From NCBI RefSeq assembly GCF_900091475.1, contig NZ_FMIB01000002.1, positions 372,001-436,000 on the forward strand: DNA of 64,000 nucleotides, in the 5' to 3' direction. The notes below the pieces were generated by a model. The model had not been told where the DNA came from. It did no database searches and saw only the letters and a list, made by a program, of their open reading frames with translations. Below, one piece after another: positions 51,389-59,084 of the stretch. The position numbers and the translations under genes are program-made. Numbering within the stretch: the stretch's first letter is position 1; every line of letters starts with the position of its first letter. The stretch is from Micromonospora chersina (lineage in GTDB: Bacteria; Actinomycetota; Actinomycetes; Mycobacteriales; Micromonosporaceae).

Positions 51389-51445
51389 CGATCATGAGGT
51401 TGGCGGCGCGATCCGCTCGAACTGCCGCCGCCAACCTCATGATCG
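51389..51445. repeat. Long palindromic hairpin in a convergent intergenic region
   Basis: 19-bp perfect arms (51389-51407, CGATCATGAGGTTGGCGGC; 51427-51445), extendable by one pair, with a loop of about 17 nt. It lies between the stops of a plus and a minus gene, so it may end transcription both ways. It also resembles dispersed palindromic elements of Micromonospora (from memory). Confidence 0.75.
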
Positions 51446-51512
51446 ACGGAGGCAGGGCGGGATCGACGGGAGCGAACGGGAGGGACGGGAGCGCGCGGGG
51501 GAGCGGGCGGGG

Positions 51513-52574
51513 TTAGGCGGCCAGGGCGGCGGGTTCGCGGAGGGGGTCGGTGGCGAAGGCCGTCACGCCCTCGGTGAAGGTGACCCGGGCGGTGTAGCCG
51601 AGCAGGTCGCGGGCCCGGGTCGGGTCGGCCACCACGTGCCGGACGTCGGCCGCCCGCGCCCCGCCGACCACCTCCGGCTCGGGGCCGCCCATCGCCCGGG
51701 CCAGGGCGGCCGCCAGGTCGCCGACGGTGTGCGGCTCGCCGGAACAGACGTTCACCGGGACCAGCCCCTCCGGCGTGGGCGCGGTGAGCGCCAGCAGGTT
51801 GGCCCGGGCCACGTCGGTGACGTGCACGAAGTCGCGTCGCTGCCGGCCGTCCTCGTACACCCGGGGCGGCCGGCCGTCGGCGAGCGCCGAGCGGAACAGC
51901 GAGGCGACCCCGGCGTACGGGGTGTCGCGCGGCATCCGGGGGCCGTAGACGTTGTGGTAGCGCAGCGCCCACACCCCGCCCCCGGTCTGCCGCGCCCAGG
52001 CCGCGGCGTAGTGCTCCTGGGCGAGCTTGCTGGCCGCGTAGGTGCTGCGCGGCTCCAGCGGGGCGTCCTCGGGAACCAGGGCCGGGTCGAGGGTGCCGCC
52101 GCAAGCCGGGCAGGTCGGGTCGTACCGGCCGGCGGCGAGGTCGGCGGGCCGGCGCGGGGCGGGGCGGACCACGCCGTGCCGGGCGCAGGTGTAGCGCCCC
52201 TCGCCGTAGACCACCATGGAGCTGGCCAGCACCAGCCGGGACACCCCGGCCCGGTGCATGGCGGCGAGCAGCACCGCCGTGCCGTGGTCGTTGTGGCCGG
52301 CGTAGTCGGGGGCGTCGGACGGGTCCAGCCCGTGCCCCACCATGGCCGCCTGGTGGCACACCGCGTCCACCCCGGACAGCAGCCGGTCCAGCAGCGCGGC
52401 GTCGCGGACGTCGCCGACCACCGGGTCGTGCGGCCGGGACCACTCGGGCAGCGCGCCGCCGTGCGCCTGGGGCAGCAGCGCGTCCAGGCAGACCGGCTCG
52501 TGGCCCTCGGCGGCCAGCAGGTCGGCGATCTGTGATCCGATGAAGCCGGCCGCGCCGGTGACCAGTACCCGCAT
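51513..52574 (-). CDS. NAD-dependent nucleotide-sugar epimerase/dehydratase with Cys-rich insert
   Basis: 353 aa. VLVTGAAGFIGSQIADLL (NAD site), LASSMVVYGEG (Ser) and STYAASKLAQEHY (Y-x3-K): extended SDR. Between the Ser and the Tyr there is an insert with YTCARHG ... DPTCPACGGTLDP, three or four Cys that could bind zinc. Probable role in making a modified sugar, in line with nearby glycan genes. ATG at 52574. Confidence 0.88.
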   Translation of the reverse strand: MRVLVTGAAGFIGSQIADLLAAEGHEPVCLDALLPQAHGGALPEWSRPHDPVVGDVRDAALLDRLLSGVDAVCHQAAMVGHGLDPSDAPDYAGHNDHGTAVLLAAMHRAGVSRLVLASSMVVYGEGRYTCARHGVVRPAPRRPADLAAGRYDPTCPACGGTLDPALVPEDAPLEPRSTYAASKLAQEHYAAAWARQTGGGVWALRYHNVYGPRMPRDTPYAGVASLFRSALADGRPPRVYEDGRQRRDFVHVTDVARANLLALTAPTPEGLVPVNVCSGEPHTVGDLAAALARAMGGPEPEVVGGARAADVRHVVADPTRARDLLGYTARVTFTEGVTAFATDPLREPAALAA

Positions 52575-52671
52575 GCGGCCAGGCTAGGGCACCTCGTGGT
52601 CTGGTTCGGGCGGTTCGCGGTGGACGTCAGCGGTCCGTAAGAGCCTGGCGGCGGCTCCCTGCCCCCTCGCG

Positions 52672-53754
52672 TCAGGGACGGCCGATCAGCGCGCCGGCGT
52701 GCAGGGTCGCGGCGAGCAGGTCGGGATCGCCGGTGCGGTCGTACGCCTCGACGGCCGTGTCGGCGAACTTCAGGACGTGCTCGTCGCCGTGCTCGGCCGC
52801 CCGCTGGAGCGCGTCCTCGCGGGTCGGCTCGGGCCAGCGCCGGGCGATCTCCGCGGACGGCGCCGGCCGGGCCGGGGCGTAGGTCGCGATGACCGCCGAC
52901 ACGGCCGCCCAGGCCGCCGTGAGGCTCGGCAGCCACTGTTCGGACGGCAGGACCGGGAGCACGTGCCGCACGGCGTTGGGCGCGGTGGCGGCGTGGACCA
53001 GCAGGACCGGCGAGCCGTGGCCGAGCCCGAGGTAGGCCTCGGCGGCGGCGTCGACGAGCGACTCCAGCCGCGCCGGGACCTCCTCGGCGGAGGCGGCCGG
53101 CTCCAGCGCGCGCAGGCTCGCGGTCCAGCCCGGGCTGCGCTCGAGCCGGTCGAGGCGGTGGGCGATGAAGCCGCTCTGGTCCGTGAGCCGGGTGACGGCC
53201 GGCAGGGCCCGTCGCGGTGTGAGTGCGCCCTCCGGCGCCACCACCCCGGCGAGCTCGCGGTGGCGCGCCGCCCAGAACGCCAGCCCGTGGGCCAGCTCGT
53301 CGAGGGTCTGGCGGGCCGGGGCCGCGCTGGTGCCGCACAGCGCACGCACCGCGTGGCCGACCCGGATCACGCCGTGGGTCGAGCCGGCCACGATGCCGGG
53401 CAGCAGTCGGGGCCACCACTCGGCGAGCACGTCCCGCCAGGGGCGCTCGGTCAGCTCGTGCCGGAAGTACGCGGCCCAGTCGGGCAGCCGTCGCGCCTGG
53501 CCCAGCGCCGAGCGCCACTCGCCGGGCCGGATGGGCGCGCTCGTGCCGGGCAGCTCCGCCAGGCGGCGTACGTAGCGGTCGAGCCACGCCTCGACGTCGA
53601 CGTCGAGCCCGCGCCGGACCATGACCTCCACCGCCATCGGGCCGTGGTTGGTGAGCCCGTGGTTGCCCTCCTCGTCGCCGCCGAACTCCGGCCCGTACGC
53701 GTGCAGCCGTTCGTACGCCGCGGGCAGGAATTCGGCCATCGCTCCGTGTGTCAT
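52672..53754 (-). CDS. Questin-oxidase-like (DUF4243) protein
   Basis: 360 aa from ATG 53754 (MTHGAMAEFLPAAYERL). NHGLTNHGPMAVEVM, GSTHGVIRVGHAVR and HAATAPNAVRHVLP carry the conserved His residues of the questin oxidase family (Baeyer-Villiger-type enzymes in fungi; function in bacteria not settled). Downstream of the RibD_C-like gene in the same direction with a 10-base gap: probably an operon. Confidence 0.83.
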   Translation of the reverse strand: MTHGAMAEFLPAAYERLHAYGPEFGGDEEGNHGLTNHGPMAVEVMVRRGLDVDVEAWLDRYVRRLAELPGTSAPIRPGEWRSALGQARRLPDWAAYFRHELTERPWRDVLAEWWPRLLPGIVAGSTHGVIRVGHAVRALCGTSAAPARQTLDELAHGLAFWAARHRELAGVVAPEGALTPRRALPAVTRLTDQSGFIAHRLDRLERSPGWTASLRALEPAASAEEVPARLESLVDAAAEAYLGLGHGSPVLLVHAATAPNAVRHVLPVLPSEQWLPSLTAAWAAVSAVIATYAPARPAPSAEIARRWPEPTREDALQRAAEHGDEHVLKFADTAVEAYDRTGDPDLLAATLHAGALIGRP

Positions 53755-53764
53755 GGCGGCCACC

Positions 53765-54346
53765 TCAGCGGACCACGTCGTAGACGAGCTTGACGATGCC
53801 GTTGGCGTACGTCTCGGACTCGACCACCTTGAGTATCTGCTTCGCCTTGTCGGTGTCGCTGAACATCCGCTTGCCGGCGCCGAGCAGGATCGGGAAGACC
53901 AGCAGGTGGTAGCGGTCGATGAGGCCGGCATCGGAGAGGTTCCGGGCGAGGGTGGCGCTGCCGTGGACGACGATCGGGCCGCCGTCGGTCTCCTTGAGCC
54001 TCGCGACGTCCTCGAGGGAGCGCAGGATCGTGTTCTCACCCCAGTTGTCGACGAGGGCCGCCTGGTCGAGGGTGCTCGAGACGACGTACTTCGGCAGATC
54101 CTTGAGGGCGGCGAAGTCCGCCATGTCCGGCCACAACGGCGAGAACGCCTCGTAGCTGGCCCGGCCGAACATGAGCGCGGTGGCCTCGTCGGTCTCCCGG
54201 CCCTTGAGCTCGTACGCCTCGGGCACGAACTCGATGTCCCGGTAGGTCCAGCCCCCGCTGCGGTGGGCCTCCGTGGGGGTGCCGCCGCCGGGCGAGTCGA
54301 CGACGCCGTCCAGCGAGACGAACGCGGTGTAGATCAGCGTGCGCAT
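53765..54346 (-). CDS. Dihydrofolate-reductase-fold RibD C-terminal domain protein
   Basis: 193 aa. MRTLIYTAFVSLDGVVDSPG, LMFGRASYEAFSPLWP and GPIVVHGSATLARNLSDAGLIDRYHLLVFP are signatures of RibD_C/YwjB-type reductases, NADPH-binding. Divergent from a winged-helix regulator with an operator between. Substrate unknown; together with the questin-oxidase-like gene it may form a redox detoxification operon. Confidence 0.9.
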   Translation of the reverse strand: MRTLIYTAFVSLDGVVDSPGGGTPTEAHRSGGWTYRDIEFVPEAYELKGRETDEATALMFGRASYEAFSPLWPDMADFAALKDLPKYVVSSTLDQAALVDNWGENTILRSLEDVARLKETDGGPIVVHGSATLARNLSDAGLIDRYHLLVFPILLGAGKRMFSDTDKAKQILKVVESETYANGIVKLVYDVVR

Positions 54347-54412
54347 TGTCGTTGTCCTTTCCGTGGACCGGTGCGATGTCCTCAGTCTTCGGTGGTGTCC
54401 CGCGCCCGGCCA

Positions 54413-54434
54413 CGATTAGGCTGAGCCCTAATCG
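54413..54434. promoter_or_regulatory. Operator of the winged-helix regulator (copy 2)
   Basis: Perfect dyad CGATTAGG-CTGAGC-CCTAATCG between the RibD_C operon and the regulator gene, 13 bases before the GTG. Its core TGAGCCCT recurs in the site at 33769-33791. Confidence 0.6.
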
Positions 54435-54447
54435 GAAGGGCGCCCGC

Positions 54448-55479
54448 GTGATTCACCTGCATTTCACGGCAACGGATCTGAGCCGCGTGCGCTTCGCCGC
54501 CTCGCCCCTCACGGAGACCGTCGCCAGCCTGCGCGCGCTCGCCGCCGGCCGGCGGGGGCCGCACCTGCACCGTCCCTGGATCGACCGGTTCGCCGGGCGA
54601 GCGGACCGGCTTCGCGAGCGCGACCTCGACCTGCTGCGGGCGCTGGTGCGTCCGGAGGGCTACATCCCCGACTTCCTGCTGCCGCCACCGGGTCGCCGGT
54701 CCTCGACCTTCGCGGACGCGCTCGCGCAGGTCGCCGACGCCGATCCGGCGATCGTGGCGCGGGAGTTGGCGCACCTGGCGGCCCACCGGATCGCCCAGCG
54801 CGGGCCCGGCCGCGAAGACCGGCGAGCCCTGCTCCAGGCGCTGGTGGATCGTCCGGACGCGGGCCTCGGCCCGGTCACGGAGGCACTCGAGGCGTACCAC
54901 CGGGTCGCGATCGCGCCGGTCTGGCCGCGGATCGACGCGTTGCTCAACGACGACATCGCCTACCGGCTCGACGCCCTGGCCGACGGCGGCGTCGACCGGA
55001 TGATGAGCAATCTGCACCCGTCGGTGACGTTCGCCGGCGAGACGCTGAGTGTCGTCAAGTACTACGACGGCCACGCCGACTGCGGCGGGCGTGGCCTGCT
55101 CCTCGTGCCGTGCGCCTTCGCCTGGCCGGACGTCCTGGTGCGGACCGCGCAGCCCGAGCCCCCCAGCATCTCCTACTCCCCGCGCGGCCTCGGCCGGCTC
55201 TGGGCGGAGCAACCCGCGCAGGCCGGCTCCGCGCTCGCCGGCGTGCTCGGCCACACCCGGGCCGCCCTGCTGGCCCAGCTCGACCTGCCGATGTCGACGA
55301 GCCAGGCCGCCACCCAGATGGCGCTCGCCGCGCCCACGCTCAGCGTGCACCTTCAGGCGCTGCGCGCCGCCGGGCTGCTCACCTCGCGCCGCGCCGGCCG
55401 GCAGGTGCTCTACGCGCGCACCGAACTCGGCGAGCGACTGCTCAGCGAGGCGGGCCGGGCAGCGGTAAGCGTTCGGTAA
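54448..55479 (+). CDS. ArsR-like winged-helix regulator with long N-terminal domain, copy 2
   Basis: 343 aa from a GTG preceded by GGAAGGG. N-terminal helical domain (RVRFAASPLTETVASLRAL ... YHRVAIAPVWPRIDALLNDD), C-terminal wHTH LPMSTSQAATQMALAAPTLSVHLQALRAAGLLTSRRAGRQVLY. Paralog of 33810-34805. Probably represses the divergent RibD_C/questin-oxidase operon and itself through the dyad upstream. Confidence 0.86.
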   Translation: MIHLHFTATDLSRVRFAASPLTETVASLRALAAGRRGPHLHRPWIDRFAGRADRLRERDLDLLRALVRPEGYIPDFLLPPPGRRSSTFADALAQVADADPAIVARELAHLAAHRIAQRGPGREDRRALLQALVDRPDAGLGPVTEALEAYHRVAIAPVWPRIDALLNDDIAYRLDALADGGVDRMMSNLHPSVTFAGETLSVVKYYDGHADCGGRGLLLVPCAFAWPDVLVRTAQPEPPSISYSPRGLGRLWAEQPAQAGSALAGVLGHTRAALLAQLDLPMSTSQAATQMALAAPTLSVHLQALRAAGLLTSRRAGRQVLYARTELGERLLSEAGRAAVSVR

Positions 55480-55561
55480 TGCGGCAAACCGGGCCGGTGA
55501 GCGGGCGCGGCGTCTAGCGTCCTGCTGGAGACACCAGCAGCGCGGACCGGGAGGAGGAGAC

Positions 55562-56881
55562 GTGCCCGCCAGCCCGCCCCCACCGGACGACGCGCCGTCG
55601 GCCGCTCCGGCGGCGCTGTGGCGCGGTCTGGCCCGGCACCGCCCGCCCGGGGTCGACGCCGCTGACCGCGCCTGGCGCAGCCCGGTCCGCGGACCCTGGC
55701 TGACCTCGGTGCTCGGCGCCGTGCTGCTTGCCACCCTGCCCCTGGTGATCGTCACCGGGCTGCTCGACTGGATCGCCTACGGGCCCCGCCTCGACCAGGC
55801 GTTCCCCCGGGACGTGGGCTGGCTGCACCCGCCCGTGTTCGACTGGCCGACCCGGCCCGCCTGGCTGTTCCGCCTCACCCAGGGGCTGCACGTGACGCTG
55901 GGGATCGTGCTGGTCCCGGTGGTGCTGGGCAAGCTCTGGTCGGTGGTGCCCAAGCTCTTCGACTGGCCGCCGGCCCGCTCGGCCGCCCAGGCGCTGGAGC
56001 GGCTGTCGCTGCTGCTGCTGGTCGGCGGGATCCTCTTCCAGACGGCCACCGGGCTGCTGAACATCCAGTACGCGTACCTGTTCGGCTTCGACTTCTACAC
56101 CGCGCACTGGTACGGCGCCTGGATCTTCACGGCCGCGCTCGTCACCCACGTGGCGATCAAGCTGCCCCGTCTGGTCACCGCGCTGCGCGGGCCGGGCTTC
56201 GCGCGTACCCCGGTGGAGCGGACCCGGCCGGAGCCGCCGGATCCGGACGGCCTGGTGGCGCTGCGGCCCGGGCCGGCGACGATGAGCCGGCGGGGGGTGC
56301 TCGCCCTGGTGGGCGGCGGCGCGCTGCTGCTGGCGGCGCTGACCGTCGGGCAGAGCGTCGACGGGCTGCGCCGCACCGCGCTGCTCCTGCCGCGCGGCCG
56401 GCGCGTCGACGACGGGCCGACCGGCTTCCCGGTCAACCGCAGCGTCGCGGCGGCCGGGGTGACCCCGGAGCAGACCGGGCCCGGCTGGCGGCTCACGCTG
56501 CGGGCCGGGAACCGGACGGTCGCCCTGGACCGGGCCCGGCTGCTCGCCCTGGCGCAGCACACCGCCGTCCTGCCGATCGCCTGCGTGGAGGGCTGGTCCA
56601 CGTCGCAGACCTGGACCGGGGTGCGGCTGCGCGACCTCGCCGCGCTGGTCGGGGCGGACGGTCCGGCCACCGCGCGGGTGCGGTCGCTGGAGCGCGCCGG
56701 CCTGTTCCGCGAGGCCGTCCTGCACGGCGGCCAGGTGACCGATCCGGACGCGCTGCTCGCGCTGCGGGTCAACGGCGTCGACCTGAGCCCCGACCACGGC
56801 TACCCGGCGCGGATCATCGTGCCGGCGCTGCCCGGGGTGCACTGCACGAAGTGGGTGGCGGAGATCGTGTTCGATGGCTGA
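55562..56881 (+). CDS. Cytochrome b561-like/molybdopterin oxidoreductase fusion
   Basis: 439 aa from a GTG behind GGAGGAGGA. Residues ~45-215 form a four-helix cytochrome b-like domain with likely haem His (LTQGLHVTLGI; YTAHWYGAWIF; LVTHVAIKL). After a further helix (~243) comes a sulfite-oxidase-type Mo domain with the Mo-ligand Cys in LPIACVEGWSTSQTW (~340) and PALPGVHCTKWV. Electrons could pass from the Mo site to membrane haem. Substrate unknown. Its stop overlaps the next gene by 8 bp. Confidence 0.85.
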   Translation: MPASPPPPDDAPSAAPAALWRGLARHRPPGVDAADRAWRSPVRGPWLTSVLGAVLLATLPLVIVTGLLDWIAYGPRLDQAFPRDVGWLHPPVFDWPTRPAWLFRLTQGLHVTLGIVLVPVVLGKLWSVVPKLFDWPPARSAAQALERLSLLLLVGGILFQTATGLLNIQYAYLFGFDFYTAHWYGAWIFTAALVTHVAIKLPRLVTALRGPGFARTPVERTRPEPPDPDGLVALRPGPATMSRRGVLALVGGGALLLAALTVGQSVDGLRRTALLLPRGRRVDDGPTGFPVNRSVAAAGVTPEQTGPGWRLTLRAGNRTVALDRARLLALAQHTAVLPIACVEGWSTSQTWTGVRLRDLAALVGADGPATARVRSLERAGLFREAVLHGGQVTDPDALLALRVNGVDLSPDHGYPARIIVPALPGVHCTKWVAEIVFDG

Positions 56882-57323
56882 GTTCCGGCGGGCCTACGGC
56901 GCCGCGCCCTGGCACCTGCTGCTGCTGGCCGGCTGTTTCGCCGTCACCGGCTGGATCGCCCTGCGGCTGGCCGGCGAGGCGTCGGCCCTTCGCATGCTGC
57001 TCTGGTTCCTCGGCGCGGTGATCGCGCACGACCTGGTGCTCTTCCCGGTGTACGCGTCACTCGACCGGGTGCTGCGCGGCGCCCTGGGGCGGGCGGGCGC
57101 CCCGTCGGCGCTGAACCACGTCCGGGTCCCGGCTCTCGGCGCCGGCCTGCTGTTCCTGGTCTACCTGCCCGGGATCCTCGGCCTCGGTGACGGCACCTAC
57201 CTGGCGGCGACAAGCCTGGCGCCCCGGGCCATGCTCGGCCGGTGGCTGGCGGTCAGCGGGGCCCTGTTCGCCGCGAGCGCGCTGCTCTACGCCGCCCGCC
57301 GGCTGGCCGGCCGGGCCCGCTGA
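56874..57323 (+). CDS. Four-helix membrane protein
   Basis: 149 aa, four hydrophobic helices (LLLLAGCFAVTGWIALRL; MLLWFLGAVIAHDLVLFPVY; AGLLFLVYLPGILGLG; LAVSGALFAASALLYAARR). Overlaps the b561-Mo fusion gene by 8 bp, so the two are coupled. Possibly a membrane subunit or assembly partner of the oxidoreductase; no recognised family. Confidence 0.75.
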   Translation: MAEFRRAYGAAPWHLLLLAGCFAVTGWIALRLAGEASALRMLLWFLGAVIAHDLVLFPVYASLDRVLRGALGRAGAPSALNHVRVPALGAGLLFLVYLPGILGLGDGTYLAATSLAPRAMLGRWLAVSGALFAASALLYAARRLAGRAR

Positions 57324-57332
57324 GCGGGACGG

Positions 57333-57656
57333 TCAGGGGGCGATGCGCAGCTTGCGGATCTTGGCGTCGTCGTAGTCCTCGAACCGGAACCGCAGCCCGG
57401 CGAACGGGCTGCCCGGGAAGTCGCCGCTGATGGTGGCGGTCACCACCGTGCCGGCCGGGCTGTCCTCGACGTCGGTGATCTCGTACGAGACCAGCGGCGT
57501 CTCGCGGCGCCATTCGCGGATCGCCTGGATGCCCCGGTGGGACCGCCCCTCGTCCTCGACCACGGCGTCGTCGGCGAAGAGGGCGAAGTAGGCCTCCTTG
57601 TCCGGCTGGCCGGCCAGCGCGAAGTAGCGGCGGATCATGTCGGGTGCGGTGTTCAC
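57333..57656 (-). CDS. SnoaL-like/NTF2-fold protein
   Basis: 107 aa. MIRRYFALAGQPDKEAYFALFADDAVVEDEG is the typical SnoaL_2 N-terminus, and GLRFRFEDYDDAKIRKL the C-terminal strand. Small cytosolic NTF2-fold enzyme or binding protein; role unknown. Convergent with the preceding membrane gene. Confidence 0.87.
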   Translation of the reverse strand: MNTAPDMIRRYFALAGQPDKEAYFALFADDAVVEDEGRSHRGIQAIREWRRETPLVSYEITDVEDSPAGTVVTATISGDFPGSPFAGLRFRFEDYDDAKIRKLRIAP

Positions 57657-57743
57657 GGTGCGGGCTCCTTGCCGGTCGTGGCGGGTCGTCCTGATCCTGC
57701 CCGGCGGGTACGACGGACACGCCCGGTTCGCGGGTTCCGGGGG

Positions 57744-58976
57744 TCAGGAGCCCGGGCCGACCAGCAGGGCGGCCACGGTGGCCGTGGTGGCCAGGACGGC
57801 GAGCGCCGCGCTGGTGGCCACGAACCGGCCCAGCGGCACGGCCACCCCGGCGGCCCGGCAGCGCTCGTACCAGATCAGCGTCGCCAGCGAGGCCCACGGG
57901 GTGGCGAGCGGGCCGACGTTGGTGCCGACCAGCAGGGCCAGCAACTGGGTGTGGTTGCCGGTGGCGATGACCGCCTCGCCGGCCAGGTACGCGGGCAGGT
58001 TGTTGACCACGTTGGCGAAGAGCGCGCCGACGCCACCGGCCCGCAGGGCGCCCGCCGCGCCCGTGTCGCCGCCGATCAGCGTGCCCATCACGGTGTCCAG
58101 GCCGTGCCGGCCGATGGTCTGCACCACCAGGAACAGCCCGACCACGAAGACCAGCAGCCGCCACGGGACGAGGGCGAGCCGCAGGCTGCCCCTGGCGCGC
58201 ACCGCGAAGCCGGCGACCAGGATCGCGGCGGCCACCCCGGAGGCGACGCCGATCTCGACGCCGACCAGGATCCCGGCGACGAAGAGCAGGCAGGCGACGA
58301 GCGCGGTGCGGTAGAGCAAACGGTCCGGCGGCACGTGCGGCGGCGGCGGGACGAACGGGTCGGCGCCGGCCCGGGCGGGCCGCCAGTACCACCACCAGAG
58401 CAGCACCATGGTGATCACGATGGCCACGAGCTGCGGCCACCACATCCGGGCCGCCCAGGGCACCGGGTCCAGGCCGACGCGGTCGCTGGCCAGGATGTTG
58501 GTCAGATTGGACACCGGCAGCAGCAGGCTCGCCGTGTTGGCCAGCCAGACGGTGGTCATGGCCAGCGGGGTCGGCGGCACGCCCAGCTTGCGGGCCAGGG
58601 CGATCATCACCGGGGTGAGCAGGACGGCGGTGGTGTCCAGGTTGAGCGCGATGGTGGTCACCGAGGCGAACCCGACGCAGAGCCAGAACAGCGCCCGGTA
58701 GCTGCCCCGGGCGGTGATCGCCACCCGGGCGGCGAGCGCGTCGAAGACACCGGCCACCGCGGTCAGTTCGGCCAGCACCACCACCGTGCCCAGGAAGATC
58801 AGGATGGGCACGATCCGGCGTACGGTGGCCTCGGCGTCGGCCCGGGGGAGCAGTCCGGTGAGGACGCAGAGGACGCCCACCACGGCCAGCCCAAGCGCGA
58901 TCCAGTCCAGGACGTGCAGGCGGCCCCAGCGGCTCCGGTCCGGTGCGGCGGACGGCGGCTCGCCCACGGTCTCCAC
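57744..58976 (-). CDS. SLC13/ArsB-NhaD type ion transporter
   Basis: 410 aa from the GTG at 58976 (VETVGEPPSAAP); ATG at 59075 would add 33 Arg/Gly-rich residues. About eleven helices, IALNLDTTAVLLTPVMIAL and VGALFANVVNNLPAYL being the paired hairpin motifs of the ion-transporter/ArsB superfamily. Could export arsenite or another anion; there is no arsC/arsR nearby. Divergent from the NLR-like gene. Confidence 0.85.
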   Translation of the reverse strand: METVGEPPSAAPDRSRWGRLHVLDWIALGLAVVGVLCVLTGLLPRADAEATVRRIVPILIFLGTVVVLAELTAVAGVFDALAARVAITARGSYRALFWLCVGFASVTTIALNLDTTAVLLTPVMIALARKLGVPPTPLAMTTVWLANTASLLLPVSNLTNILASDRVGLDPVPWAARMWWPQLVAIVITMVLLWWWYWRPARAGADPFVPPPPHVPPDRLLYRTALVACLLFVAGILVGVEIGVASGVAAAILVAGFAVRARGSLRLALVPWRLLVFVVGLFLVVQTIGRHGLDTVMGTLIGGDTGAAGALRAGGVGALFANVVNNLPAYLAGEAVIATGNHTQLLALLVGTNVGPLATPWASLATLIWYERCRAAGVAVPLGRFVATSAALAVLATTATVAALLVGPGS

Positions 58977-59084
58977 GAGGGATGATCCTCGCACACCCGC
59001 GCCCGCCCGGACCGGCCCGACGCGACCGCCCGAGCGGCTGCCGAGGGTGTCCACGAATTGACGGTCGGTGGCCATAATGATCGG

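Noticed and set aside
57744..58976. Arsenic-resistance operon around the ArsB-like transporter
   Set aside because: No arsR, arsC or ACR3 gene adjacent; the family also contains other ion transporters.
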